Source: an uncultured Eubacteriales bacterium | Lineage (GTDB): Bacteria; Bacillota; Clostridia; Christensenellales; Aristaeellaceae | NCBI GenBank assembly: GCA_900548145.1 | Contig: URJB01000010.1 | Coordinates: 1-64,000 of the forward strand | Length of the DNA stretch: 64,000 nt | Direction: 5' to 3' | Part shown: one piece after another, positions 1 through 8,427 of the stretch | Layout: every line of letters begins with the position of its first letter | Position numbering within the stretch: the first letter of the stretch is position 1 | Program-made: the position numbers and the translations under genes | Notes under the pieces: generated by a model | The model's input: the letters and a program-made list of their open reading frames with translations, nothing else | What the model was told of the DNA's origin: nothing | The model's database searches: none

Positions 1-156
1 GCGCTCGTGCTCGCCTTTTTCCGCCGTCAAAATGAGCGGGCCTTTTTCCCTCCGCCGCCTATCGCCGCTCGTCTCCCCCGCAGGCGGCGCTGGGCAGACT
101 CAAATGGCGATGTTTGGGACGTTTCTGTGTAGCTTGGATATTTCTGCTGCACAAAA

Positions 157-190
157 GACCAGCGTAAACATAGAATCACGCTGGCCTTTT
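157..190 (-). terminator. Bidirectional intrinsic terminator
   Basis: Arms CCAGCGT (159-165) and ACGCTGG (178-184) form a hairpin flanked by T-rich tracts on both sides, so it can end the minus-strand ldh-fumC transcript and any plus-strand transcript entering from the left. I see no convincing gene in positions 1-336. Confidence 0.55.
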
Positions 191-204
191 CTATTCAATG
201 AACA

Positions 205-336
205 CGAAGTCACACCAGACCGGCGAGCCGCGAGGCCCGTTGCCGAGCGGCGGTAAAACCCCGGCCAACCAGCATGTCCCGCGAGCACCCCCGCGCCCTG
301 CGGGCGCGGTCCGGGGTCCAGGGGCACTGCCCCTGG
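205..336 (-). repeat. Dispersed GC-rich hairpin repeat, copy A
   Basis: Read on the minus strand it starts directly after the fumC stop with the perfect dyad AGGGGCA-G-TGCCCCT (320-334). A second hairpin made of CGCGCCC/GGGCGCG follows, then the conserved strings GTTGG, ACCGCCGCTCGGC and CCTCGCGGCTCGC plus GGTCTGGTGTG. The same order of elements occurs at 11702 and 39212, always just behind a gene. Confidence 0.75.
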
Positions 337-1713
337 TTAGACCATTTGCTCGGGGTGGAAGACCTCGTCGAACTTCTCGGCGGTCAGGAAGCCAAGGGCC
401 ACGCAGGCTTCCTTGAGGGAGATGTTCTCCTTGTAGGCCTTCTTGGCGGTCTTGGCGGCGTTTTCGTAGCCGATGTAGGGGTTCAGCGCCGTGACCAGCA
501 TGAGGGAGTTGTGCAGGTTGTGGTACATCTTGTCCTTGTTGGCAGTGATGCCCACGGCGCACTTGTCGGTGAAGGAAACGATGGCCTCCGCCAGCAGACG
601 GGCGGACTGCAGGAAGTTGTAGGCGGCGACGGGCATGAATACGTTCAGCTCGAAGTTGCCCTGAGAGGCGGCCATGCCCACGGCCACATCGTTGCCCATG
701 ACCTGCACGGCCACCATGGTGACGGCCTCGCACTGGGTGGGGTTCACCTTGCCGGGCATGATGGAGGAGCCGGGCTCGTTCTCGGGAATGTGAATCTCGC
801 CCAGACCGTCCCGGGGGCCGGAGGCCAGCCAGCGCACGTCGTTGGCGATCTTCATCATGTCGCAGGCGGTGGCCTTGATGGCGCCGTGAGCGAACACCAG
901 CTCATCCTTGGAGGTCAGCGCGTGGAACTTGTTGGGGGCGGTGATGAAATCCTTGCCGGTCAGCTGCGCTACCTGCGCGGCCACGGCTTCGCCGAAGCCC
1001 TTGGGGGCGTTCAGGCCGGTGCCGACGGCGGTGCCGCCCAGCGCCAGTTCCTTCAGGGGCTTCACGGCCAGCTTCAGCAGCTCCGCGTCCCGCTCCAGAG
1101 AGGAACGCCAGCCGCTGATCTCCTGGCTGAACTTGATGGGGGTCGCATCCTGCAGATGGGTGCGGCCGGACTTCACGATGCCCTCGTTCTCCGCTTCCAG
1201 CTTCTTGAAGGTGGCCACCAGATGGTCGATGGCGGGCAGCAGCTTATCCTCGATGGCGATCACCGCGGAGATGTGCATCGCCGTGGGGAAGGTGTCGTTG
1301 GAGGACTGGCTCATGTTCACGTCGTCGTTGGGATGCACCAGCTTCTGGCCCGCCAGCTGATTGGCCCGGTTGGCCACGACTTCGTTGGCGTTCATGTTGG
1401 ACTGGGTGCCGGAGCCGGTCTGCCATACCACCAGCGGGAAGTGGCCGTTCAGCTGGCCGGAGATCACTTCGTCGCAGGCGCGGGTGATAACGTCGGTCTT
1501 TTCATCGGTCATCTTTTCGGGCTTGAGCTGGTGGTTGGCCAGCGCGGCGGCCTTCTTCAGGATGCCGAAGGCGTGGATGATCTCGGCGGGCATGGTCTCG
1601 ATGCCTACGCCGATCTCAAAGTTCTCGTGGCTGCGCTGGGTCTGAGCAGCCCAGAGACGGTCGGCGGGAACCTTCATCTCGCCCATAGAGTCATGTTCGA
1701 TGCGGTATTCCAT
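337..1713 (-). CDS. fumC: Class II fumarate hydratase
   Basis: Interconverts fumarate and L-malate in the cytoplasm. The 458 residues match the usual length of the iron-independent class II enzyme. The fumarase/aspartase signature GSSIMPGKVNPTQCE lies near residues 315-330, with the active-site stretches SGTQSNMNANEV and SSNDTFPTAMH upstream. The ATG is preceded by AAGGAGG at a good distance. It lies 28 bases behind the LDH-family gene and shares its promoter. Since that partner has an arginine typical of malate dehydrogenases, the pair could form the reductive oxaloacetate-malate-fumarate segment; this is inference. The stop codon is followed at once by a dispersed repeat. Confidence 0.95.
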   Translation of the reverse strand: MEYRIEHDSMGEMKVPADRLWAAQTQRSHENFEIGVGIETMPAEIIHAFGILKKAAALANHQLKPEKMTDEKTDVITRACDEVISGQLNGHFPLVVWQTGSGTQSNMNANEVVANRANQLAGQKLVHPNDDVNMSQSSNDTFPTAMHISAVIAIEDKLLPAIDHLVATFKKLEAENEGIVKSGRTHLQDATPIKFSQEISGWRSSLERDAELLKLAVKPLKELALGGTAVGTGLNAPKGFGEAVAAQVAQLTGKDFITAPNKFHALTSKDELVFAHGAIKATACDMMKIANDVRWLASGPRDGLGEIHIPENEPGSSIMPGKVNPTQCEAVTMVAVQVMGNDVAVGMAASQGNFELNVFMPVAAYNFLQSARLLAEAIVSFTDKCAVGITANKDKMYHNLHNSLMLVTALNPYIGYENAAKTAKKAYKENISLKEACVALGFLTAEKFDEVFHPEQMV

Positions 1714-1741
1714 GGGAAAAACCTCCTTGCGGCTTGGAAAA

Positions 1742-2686
1742 TCAGATGTCCAGATTGCTGATGACGTCCTTGAGCACGTCCGCGCTGTGGCGCAGCAGGC
1801 CGGTCTCTTCCTCGGTGAGGGGAGCCAGCAGCTTGGAGTGTACGCCTTCCCAGCCCACGGTGTTCAGCACGCTCAGGCACACGTCTTCGATGCCGTATTC
1901 GCCGTGCATCATGGTGGAGACGGTCAGGGTCGTGTCCATGCCGTCCAGCAGGCACTTGCAGATGTGGCACACGGACACGGCCACGGCATAGAAGGTAGCG
2001 CCTTTGCGGGCGATGACCCGTCCGCCGGACTTGCGGATATACTGCTCCACATCGGCGGTGTTCAGCTCGGGAGCCATGGACATGTCGCCTTCCACCTTGT
2101 TGCGGAAGTCGGTGACGGGGATGTTGGAGATGTTGGCCAGACTCCACGGCACGAAAGAGGAGTCGCCGTGCTCGCCGAACACGTAGGCGTGAACGTTGCT
2201 CTGGCTGATGTTGTAGTACTCGGACAGGCGGGCCTTCAGACGGGCGGTGTCCAGAATGGTGCCGGAACCGATGATGTGGTTCTCCGGCAGGCCGGAGCGC
2301 TTGCACCACTGATAGGTCAGGATGTCGACGGGGTTGCTGACGATGATGTACATGGCGTCAGGCGCATACTTGGTCACCTGAGGCATGATGGACTTCATGA
2401 TGTTCACGTTGGTCTGGGCCAGCTCCAGACGGCTCTGGCCGGGCTTCCGGGCCACGCCGGAGGTGATGACCACGATGTTGGAGTTGGCGGCGTCCGGATA
2501 GTCGCCGGCATAAACGCTGCAGTTGCTGGAGAACGGCGTGCCCTGCCGGATGTCCAGCGCTTCGCCCAGCGCCAGTTCGTGGTTGATGTCGATCATGACG
2601 ATGTCCTTGGCCAGATTCATGACGGACAGCGTGTACGCGATGGTGGAACCGACTTTGCCCGCTCCGATGATCGTGATTTTGTTCAT
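1742..2686 (-). CDS. Lactate/malate dehydrogenase family protein with Arg at the specificity position
   Basis: NAD-dependent 2-hydroxyacid dehydrogenase of 314 residues. The nucleotide-binding loop GAGKVGS is at residues 8-14, the catalytic pair Asp146/Arg149 in ILDTAR, and the proton-relay His173 in GEHGDS. The overall motifs are LDH-like. In the active-site loop, however, the sequence ARKPGQSR puts Arg80 where Bacillus LDH has Gln102. In that enzyme the Gln102Arg change is the classical switch from pyruvate to oxaloacetate, and natural malate dehydrogenases carry Arg here. Its neighbour is fumarase. Automatic annotation would probably say L-lactate dehydrogenase (ldh); I favour malate activity, or mixed, with moderate confidence. 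A good ribosome site precedes the ATG. Confidence 0.85.
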   Translation of the reverse strand: MNKITIIGAGKVGSTIAYTLSVMNLAKDIVMIDINHELALGEALDIRQGTPFSSNCSVYAGDYPDAANSNIVVITSGVARKPGQSRLELAQTNVNIMKSIMPQVTKYAPDAMYIIVSNPVDILTYQWCKRSGLPENHIIGSGTILDTARLKARLSEYYNISQSNVHAYVFGEHGDSSFVPWSLANISNIPVTDFRNKVEGDMSMAPELNTADVEQYIRKSGGRVIARKGATFYAVAVSVCHICKCLLDGMDTTLTVSTMMHGEYGIEDVCLSVLNTVGWEGVHSKLLAPLTEEETGLLRHSADVLKDVISNLDI

Positions 2687-2747
2687 AGAAAATAACCCCT
2701 TCCTTCGTGATTCGTCTTATTTTCCTGCAAATCGTGTTTTTTTGCAA

Positions 2748-2776
2748 TAATTATTTTTATATATACCCCTTATCAA
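2748..2776 (-). promoter_or_regulatory. Candidate promoter of the ldh-like/fumC operon
   Basis: On the minus strand TTGATA (2776-2771) is followed after 17 bases by TAATTA (2753-2748), about 60 bases upstream of the start codon in an AT-rich stretch. Confidence 0.5.
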
Positions 2777-2791
2777 TAAGGATATGAACGA

Positions 2792-2814
2792 TTGAAAAAC
2801 ACCAGTGTTTTCAA
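2792..2814. promoter_or_regulatory. AT-rich dyad between nfnB and the ldh-like gene
   Basis: TTGAAAAACAC and GTGTTTTCAA are near-perfect inverted arms (one extra A on one side). It could be an operator upstream of the dehydrogenase promoter, or a weak terminator behind nfnB. It does not match the Rex consensus. Confidence 0.35.
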
Positions 2815-2922
2815 TGGATGCGGCGTTATTCAGCCCTTCGAACTTTCCCTTGGGAAATGCCGGGGCGAAAGGAAAATTTTTGGCCCCCTTCCGCCCGGTT
2901 TTTCTCGGAGAATCGAAGAAGC

Positions 2923-4308
2923 TCAGCCCATCAGCTGTCGGTCGATGGCCGCGGCGGCAGTCTTGCCCGCGCCCATGGCCAGGATCACCGTGGCCGCGCC
3001 CGAAACCGCGTCGCCGCCGGCGTATACGCCCGGCCGGGAGGTCAGCCCCGTGTCCGCGTCCGCCACGATGCCGCCCCATTTCTGGGTTTCAAGACCCTCG
3101 GTGGTGGACTTGATGAGCGGGTTGGGGGAGGTGCCCAGTGCCATAATCACGCAGTCCATGGGCAGCTCCATCTCGCTGCCCTCCACCGGCACGGGACGGC
3201 GGCGGCCGGAAGCGTCCGGCTCGCCCAGCGCCATTTCCTGACAGCGGATGCTCCGCACCCAGCCCTGATCGTCCGCCAGAATCTCCAACGGATTGGTCAG
3301 GAAGCGGAACTGGATGCCTTCTTCCTTGGCGTGCTCCACCTCTTCCTTGCGGGCGGGCAGCTCGGCCTCGGTGCGGCGGTAGACGATGGTGACTTCCGCG
3401 CCCAGACGGCGGGCGCAGCGGGCCGCGTCCATGGCTACATTGCCGCCGCCCACCACGGCCACCTTTTTGCCGTGCTGCACGGGGGTGGCGCTGCCGGGCT
3501 GGTAGGCCTTCATGAGATTGATGCGGGTCAGAAATTCGTTGGCGGAGTATACGCCCTTCCAGCTTTCGCCGGGGATGCCCATGAACTTGGGCAGACCCGC
3601 GCCGCTGCCGATGAATACGGCCTCGAAGCCGTATTCCTTTTGCAGCTCGTCAATGGTCAGCGTCTTGCCGATGACCACGTTGGTCTCCACGTCCACGCCC
3701 AGCGCCTGCAGGTTCTCAATCTCCCGGCGCACGATGCGCTTGGGCAGACGGAACTCGGGAATGCCGTACACCAGCACGCCGCCCGCCAGATGCAGAGCCT
3801 CGAACACCGTGACCGCATAGCCTTTCCGCGCCAGCTCGCCCGCGCAGCTCAGGCCGGAGGGGCCGGAGCCGATCACCGCCACCTTGTGGCCGTTGGGCGC
3901 GGGACGGACGGGCTTTTCCGTGGCGTTGGCGCTGTGCCAGTCGGCCACGAAGCGCTCCAACCGGCCGATGCCCACCGGCTCGCCCTTGATGCCGCAGACG
4001 CAGCGGCTTTCGCACTGGCTTTCCTGCGGGCAGACCCGGCCGCAGACTGCGGGCAGCGCCGTGGAGCGGGAAAGAATCTCATACGCGCCCTCGAAATTCC
4101 GTTCGGCCACCTCGTGGATAAAGGCGGGAATGTTGATACTGACCGGACAGCCGCCCACGCAGGGCTTGTTGCGGCAGTTCAGGCAGCGCTGCGCCTCCGA
4201 CACGGCCTGCTCCTCGGTGTAGCCCAGCGCTACCTCGTCAAAGTTGCGGCTGCGGACCTCCGGCTCCTGAACCGGCATGGGCGTTTTCTGCTTGGAGGGA
4301 TTATGCAT
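2923..4308 (-). CDS. nfnB: NADPH-dependent FAD/Fe-S oxidoreductase, NfnB/GltA-like large subunit
   Basis: The 461-residue protein has an N-terminal Fe-S domain with the cysteine groups CLNCRNKPCVGGCP (about 42-55) and CGRVCPQESQCESRC. These are followed by an FAD-binding fold starting with VIGSGPSGL and an NADPH-binding fold with VVGGGNVAMDAAR. This is the architecture of the glutamate-synthase small subunit and of NfnB. The gene immediately upstream encodes an NfnA-type subunit and overlaps it by 8 bases, which argues for the NADH-dependent reduced ferredoxin:NADP oxidoreductase, an electron-bifurcating transhydrogenase, rather than glutamate synthase. No GOGAT large subunit is nearby. Confidence 0.9.
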   Translation of the reverse strand: MHNPSKQKTPMPVQEPEVRSRNFDEVALGYTEEQAVSEAQRCLNCRNKPCVGGCPVSINIPAFIHEVAERNFEGAYEILSRSTALPAVCGRVCPQESQCESRCVCGIKGEPVGIGRLERFVADWHSANATEKPVRPAPNGHKVAVIGSGPSGLSCAGELARKGYAVTVFEALHLAGGVLVYGIPEFRLPKRIVRREIENLQALGVDVETNVVIGKTLTIDELQKEYGFEAVFIGSGAGLPKFMGIPGESWKGVYSANEFLTRINLMKAYQPGSATPVQHGKKVAVVGGGNVAMDAARCARRLGAEVTIVYRRTEAELPARKEEVEHAKEEGIQFRFLTNPLEILADDQGWVRSIRCQEMALGEPDASGRRRPVPVEGSEMELPMDCVIMALGTSPNPLIKSTTEGLETQKWGGIVADADTGLTSRPGVYAGGDAVSGAATVILAMGAGKTAAAAIDRQLMG

Positions 4309-5155
4309 CGGTCTTCACCCCCTTGAAAAGGTTGCAGGTTTCTTCGTAGGCATGGCGCTCGAAATCCCGGTAGGCGGCGTTGCGGGCCATGGCTTCGTCG
4401 AAGTCGATCTCGTGGCCGTCGAACTCCGGACCGTCCACGCAGGCGAAGCGCATTTTGCCGCCCACGGTCAGGCGGCAGCCGCCGCACATGCCCGTGCCGT
4501 CAATCATGATGGGGTTCATGCTGGCCACGGTCTTTACGCCAAATTCCTTCGTCAGCTTGCAGACGAATTTCATCATGATGAGGGGCCCGATGGTGATGAC
4601 CTCGTCGTACTGTTCGCCGCTTTCGATCAGCTTGCGCAGGGCGTCGGTCACAAGGCCCTTTTCACCCCAGGAGCCGTCGTCGCTCATGGGCACGAAGCGG
4701 CTGCTGGCCTGACGGAATTCCTTTTCCAGAATGACCAGATCCTGATTGCGGAAGCCCACGATGGCGTGCACCTCGCAGCCCTGCTCGTGCAGTTTTTTGG
4801 TCACGGGGTACGCGATGGCACAGCCAACGCCGCCGCCCACCACGGCCACTTTTTTCAGGCCCTCGGTGCGGGTGGCCCGGCCCAGCGGCCCTACGAAGTC
4901 GTGAAGCATATCGCCCGGCTGCAGGTGATTCAGCTTTTCGGTCGTTGCGCCCACCACCTGAAAGATCACGGTGACGCTGCCTTCCTCCCGGTCAAAATCC
5001 GCCACGGTCAGTGGGATCCGCTCGCCGTCCTCGTCCGTCCGCAGAATGACGAATTGCCCGGGTTCCGCCTTGCGGGCGATGAGCGGAGCCTCCACCTTCA
5101 GCCGTGTGACCGTCGGGTTGAGCGCCTCCCGTTCCAGGATCCGATTCATGCGCAT
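4301..5155 (-). CDS. nfnA: Ferredoxin-NADP reductase subunit alpha (NfnA-like)
   Basis: The 284-residue protein has a flavin-binding domain with GQFVILR and RIPLTVADFD, then the nucleotide-binding VVGGGVGCAIAYPV. A C-terminal 2Fe-2S motif, CGGCRLTVGGKMRFACVDGP, is typical of PyrK/NfnA proteins. With the overlapping downstream gene it should form NfnAB, balancing NADH, NADPH and ferredoxin pools. Two start codons lie 6 bases apart (5155 and 5149). The AAAGGAG site is 4 bases from the first and 10 from the second, so the true start is open. A perfect 17-bp dyad lies 35-51 bases upstream. Confidence 0.9.
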   Translation of the reverse strand: MRMNRILEREALNPTVTRLKVEAPLIARKAEPGQFVILRTDEDGERIPLTVADFDREEGSVTVIFQVVGATTEKLNHLQPGDMLHDFVGPLGRATRTEGLKKVAVVGGGVGCAIAYPVTKKLHEQGCEVHAIVGFRNQDLVILEKEFRQASSRFVPMSDDGSWGEKGLVTDALRKLIESGEQYDEVITIGPLIMMKFVCKLTKEFGVKTVASMNPIMIDGTGMCGGCRLTVGGKMRFACVDGPEFDGHEIDFDEAMARNAAYRDFERHAYEETCNLFKGVKTDA

Positions 5156-5189
5156 CAGTCTCCTTTAATTATGAATGAAAATTGCGATT

Positions 5190-5206
5190 TCGGGAAATGT
5201 TCCCGA
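5190..5206. promoter_or_regulatory. Perfect 17-bp dyad upstream of nfnA
   Basis: TCGGGAA-ATG-TTCCCGA is a perfect 7-3-7 inverted repeat in the nfnA leader or promoter region, and suggests a dimeric repressor site or a small RNA hairpin. It does not match the Rex or LexA consensus that I know. Confidence 0.5.
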
Positions 5207-5289
5207 CTTCTAATTTCGCTGTTTTTTTTCGAAACCCTGCCGTTTTTCGACAGAAAAGGCTGGAAGGACTGGAAACAGCCAAATTGGAC

Positions 5290-5323
5290 AAAAAAACGCC
5301 CCGCAGATGGAAAACTGCGGGGC
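5290..5323 (-). terminator. Intrinsic terminator of nrdR
   Basis: The GCCCCGCAG/CTGCGGGGC hairpin (5298-5323) is followed on the minus strand by a run of seven T (5296-5290), just behind the nrdR stop. Confidence 0.9.
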
Positions 5324-5330
5324 GCGAAGC

Positions 5331-5807
5331 TTATTCTTTTTCCCGAAGGGCCTTGCCCTCCAGAACCAGCTTGTTCAGCTCGTCCATGAAGCTGGAAACA
5401 TCGGTAAACTGCCGGTACACGGACGCGAAGCGCACATAGGCCACCTCGTCCAGCTGCTTGAGCTCGGCCATGACGGCTTCGCCGATACGGCGGGAGGAAA
5501 TTTCGTCCTCTCCGGCGGCATAGACCTGCTTTTCCACCTTTTCGACGATGTTGTCGATGTCCTTCATGCTGATGGGCCGCTTCTGACAGGCGTGGATCAG
5601 CCCTTCCTTCATTTTGGAGGCGTTGAAGGGCTCCCGCCGCATGTCTTTTTTGACGACCATGATGGGCGAGGTCTCGATCTTTTCATAGGTGGTAAAGCGG
5701 CGGCCGCAGCGAAGACATTCCCGGCGGCGGCGAATGGCGCTGCCCTCTTCCGTGGGGCGGCTGTCGATCACCTTGCTGTCCAGATAGCCGCAGTATTGGC
5801 ACCTCAT
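5331..5807 (-). CDS. nrdR: Transcriptional repressor NrdR
   Basis: Represses ribonucleotide reductase genes in response to ATP/dATP. The N-terminal zinc ribbon has two cysteine pairs (MRCQYCG, ECLRCGRRFTTYE), and an ATP-cone domain spans about residues 48-138. At 158 residues it has the standard length. It is followed directly by its own terminator and stands as a single gene. No ribonucleotide reductase gene lies in this window, so the targets are elsewhere. Confidence 0.96.
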   Translation of the reverse strand: MRCQYCGYLDSKVIDSRPTEEGSAIRRRRECLRCGRRFTTYEKIETSPIMVVKKDMRREPFNASKMKEGLIHACQKRPISMKDIDNIVEKVEKQVYAAGEDEISSRRIGEAVMAELKQLDEVAYVRFASVYRQFTDVSSFMDELNKLVLEGKALREKE

Positions 5808-5895
5808 GAAAACCCACGCTCCCTTCCTTGCCTGAATCCTGTATTCATGATAGCAAGTTCAGGAAAATATTTCAAGCAAAATCTGGCCGGGCAGA

Positions 5896-7293
5896 TCAGG
5901 CGGCGGCAGCGGCCTTCCGATTCTTCGCGATCGCGTACCACACAAGCCCGACGACCAGACCCGCCAGCGCGGGGCAGATCCAGCCAACGCCCAGATCGAA
6001 GAAGGGCAGCGCCTTCTGCGCAAAGGCTACCGCGCCCCGCAGATGCAGGGAAGCGATCATGGTCTCGGACAGCACGTCCGCCCCCAGCATGGCCTTGGCA
6101 AAGTCGAACAGGGCGGCCACGAAGGTGAAGCCGGTCACAGTGCTGTACACGATACGGCTGTGGCCGAAGAACTTGCCGAACAGCCCCAGCAGGATCAACG
6201 TGATGGCCAGCGGGTAGAGGAACATCAGCACCGGCACGGAGCAGGCGATGATGGCGCTCAGGCCCAGATTGGCGATGGCGAAGGACACCACGCTGAAAAT
6301 GACGGCCCACGCCTTGTACTTGGGGCCCTGGGGGAAAAGCTGCTCGAAGGTCTCGGCGCAGCTGGTCACCAGACCCACGGAAGTCTTCAGGCAGGCCATC
6401 GTCACCGTGGCGGCCAGGATCCACACGCCCGCGTCGCCGAAGTAATACTGGGCGATCAGCGACAGCACTTCACCGCCATTTGCGCAGACCACGCCCGCGT
6501 TTTCGGCGATCACGCGGCACTGCACGCCCACCAGCGTCACGGCCAGATAGATCACGGCCATAATCAGGCAGCTGGACACGCCCGCTTTGACGGTACACAT
6601 GGCCACATGCTCAGGCTTCTCCACGCCCAGCCCGCGGATGACGTTGATGACCACGATGCCGAAGGCCAGGCAGGCCAGCGCGTCCATGGTGTTGTAGCCT
6701 TCCAGAAAGCCGGTGAAGAAGGCGTTGCTTTCATAGGTTCCCTGCGCTTCCAGCGTGGAGATGGCGGCGGTGGGGTTCACCAGCGCGGCGATCACCAGCA
6801 CGGCCAGAAGCACCAGAAAGATGGGGGTCAGGATCTTGCCTACATGGGTGAGAATCTTGCCGGGCTTGAGCGAGAACGCCAGCACGATGGCAAAAAACAC
6901 GAAGGAGAAGATCGCCAGCGCCAACGACTGGTTGGAGCCTTCCGGCATCAGCGTCGCCACCGCCACGGTGAAGGGGGTGGTGGCGCAGCGGGGGATGGCG
7001 AAGAAGGGTCCGATGGTCAGGTACAGCGCGCAGGTAAAGAAGTAGCTGTACGGGCGGCTGACCTTGGAGCTGAGCTCCATCAGGCCGTCGCTGCGACTGA
7101 TGCCCATGGCGGCGATGCCCAGAAGGGGCAGGCCTACGCCGGTAATGACGAAGCCAATGATCGCCTGCCACATATTTTTTCCGGCGAGCTGTCCCATGTA
7201 CGCGGGGAAGATCAGATTTCCCGCGCCAAAGAACAGGCCGAAGAGCATGGTAGCGATGAGCACGTTTTCCTTTTTTGTCAACCGTTCCTTCAT
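5896..7293 (-). CDS. brnQ: Branched-chain amino acid:cation symporter, BrnQ/LIV-II family
   Basis: Polytopic membrane protein of 465 residues with about twelve hydrophobic segments, expected to take up Leu/Ile/Val with Na+ or H+. The N-terminal FGLFFGAGNLIFPAYMG and the motif PRCATTPFTVAV are hallmarks of the family. I start at the ATG at 7293, because the GTG three codons upstream (7302) sits almost on top of the AAGGAT ribosome site. The gene is monocistronic with its own promoter, which overlaps an inverted repeat. Confidence 0.93.
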   Translation of the reverse strand: MKERLTKKENVLIATMLFGLFFGAGNLIFPAYMGQLAGKNMWQAIIGFVITGVGLPLLGIAAMGISRSDGLMELSSKVSRPYSYFFTCALYLTIGPFFAIPRCATTPFTVAVATLMPEGSNQSLALAIFSFVFFAIVLAFSLKPGKILTHVGKILTPIFLVLLAVLVIAALVNPTAAISTLEAQGTYESNAFFTGFLEGYNTMDALACLAFGIVVINVIRGLGVEKPEHVAMCTVKAGVSSCLIMAVIYLAVTLVGVQCRVIAENAGVVCANGGEVLSLIAQYYFGDAGVWILAATVTMACLKTSVGLVTSCAETFEQLFPQGPKYKAWAVIFSVVSFAIANLGLSAIIACSVPVLMFLYPLAITLILLGLFGKFFGHSRIVYSTVTGFTFVAALFDFAKAMLGADVLSETMIASLHLRGAVAFAQKALPFFDLGVGWICPALAGLVVGLVWYAIAKNRKAAAAA

Positions 7294-7312
7294 CCCGATC
7301 ACATCCTTGTGC

Positions 7313-7355
7313 GTTATATTTGCAATAATATAACACCAATTCAGGCATGGCGCAA
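7313..7355 (-). promoter_or_regulatory. brnQ promoter with overlapping inverted repeat
   Basis: TTGCGC (7355-7350), 17 bases, TATATT (7332-7327) on the minus strand. The arms GTTATAT (7313-7319) and ATATAAC (7328-7334) flank the start region and may bind a repressor. Confidence 0.6.
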
Positions 7356-7466
7356 GGACAATTTCGATAAAGTACGGCTCCGGAAATTGTATTTATATTG
7401 TTTTTTCTTTTCGGGCGAAAACAGAACCGTTTCCGCCCGCCTTTTCTGCCCTGCAGGCGGTTTTTC

Positions 7467-7495
7467 TTGCGCTGGGGCCCGTTTTCCCGTATAAT
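7467..7495 (+). promoter_or_regulatory. Promoter of the SDR/ligase-ACP-oxoamine synthase operon
   Basis: TTGCGC (7467-7472), 17 bases, TATAAT (7490-7495). Transcription would begin near 7502, leaving a leader of about 60 bases before the SDR start. Confidence 0.75.
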
Positions 7496-7564
7496 GGCGT
7501 TGCCGTCTTCTTCCCTGTTTTCTTTTTGATTTTATTTTGGACTGATACGGAGGACTGCAACATT

Positions 7565-8389
7565 ATGCAACAGAAAGGAATGGTTTGGGTCATTGGAGCA
7601 TCGGGCGGACTGGGCCGCGCTGCGGCGCAGGCCTTCGCCCAAAACGGCTGGAGCGTGATTGCGGGGGCCCGCTCCTTTGCCGCAGGAACCTCTCCGCTGG
7701 GGGAGGGCGTTACCGTCCTTCCATTGGACGTGACGAGCGAGGAAAGCTGCACGGCCTTTGTGAAAAAGGCCCTCGGCATGGAAAGCCGGGTGGATGTGCT
7801 GGTCTGCGCTGCGGCGCAGCTGGTGCTGGGCTCCTGCGAAAATACCACGGTGGACGAATTGGACAGGCTGCTGGACGTCAACGTGCTGGGCGCGGTACGG
7901 ATGATCCAGCAGGCCCTGCCCCTGATGCGCGCGCAAAAAAGCGGAAAGATTATTCTGTTCTCATCCATTAACGGGCTTCTGGGCATTCCGTTCCAGAGCG
8001 CCTATACCGCCAGCAAGCACGCGCTGGAAGGGTACGCCGAGTGTCTGGCCATGGAAACGGAGGCCTTCGGCGTTCAGGTCTGTCTGGTAGAGCCGGGGGA
8101 CCACCGGGGCGGCAGCAGCCACACCCGCCATCACGCCAAAAACGAAACGGACACCGTCTACCGGCAGGCGTATGAAAACACCTGCGCCATCATTCATCAC
8201 GACGAAGAAAACGGCCTCTTTCCGGACCGGCTGGGCCGGAAGATCGTGCGGAACGCCCAGCGACGGCATATGCGCTTCCGTCTGAGGGTCGCCAAGCCCG
8301 ACCAGCATCTGGCCGTGCTTTTGCATACCCTTCTTCCCGCCAGCCTGAATCGGAAAATTCTCTGTTCCTATTATCGTGCTCATCTCTGA
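7565..8389 (+). CDS. Short-chain dehydrogenase/reductase, candidate 3-keto reductase
   Basis: NAD(P)-dependent oxidoreductase of 274 residues. The cofactor loop GASGGLGRAAA is near residue 10, and the catalytic triad is Ser134, Tyr147 and Lys151 (YTASK). The start is the ATG with GGAGG 11 bases upstream. It lies 38 bases ahead of, and in the same transcript as, the ligase-ACP-oxoamine synthase enzyme. Oxoamine synthases release alpha-amino ketones, and SDR enzymes are what reduce such ketones in sphingoid-base synthesis (3-ketodihydrosphingosine reductase). A role as the second step is therefore a reasonable inference; the sequence alone shows only SDR membership. Confidence 0.88.
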   Translation: MQQKGMVWVIGASGGLGRAAAQAFAQNGWSVIAGARSFAAGTSPLGEGVTVLPLDVTSEESCTAFVKKALGMESRVDVLVCAAAQLVLGSCENTTVDELDRLLDVNVLGAVRMIQQALPLMRAQKSGKIILFSSINGLLGIPFQSAYTASKHALEGYAECLAMETEAFGVQVCLVEPGDHRGGSSHTRHHAKNETDTVYRQAYENTCAIIHHDEENGLFPDRLGRKIVRNAQRRHMRFRLRVAKPDQHLAVLLHTLLPASLNRKILCSYYRAHL

Positions 8390-8427
8390 GACAAGTCTCT
8401 GAAGGTACATTCTGAGGAGGAAAAAAA

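Noticed and set aside
2792..2814. Rex operator upstream of the LDH-like gene
   Set aside because: The dyad TTGAAAAACAC/GTGTTTTCAA does not fit the TTGTTAA-N4-TTAACAA pattern; kept only as an unnamed dyad.
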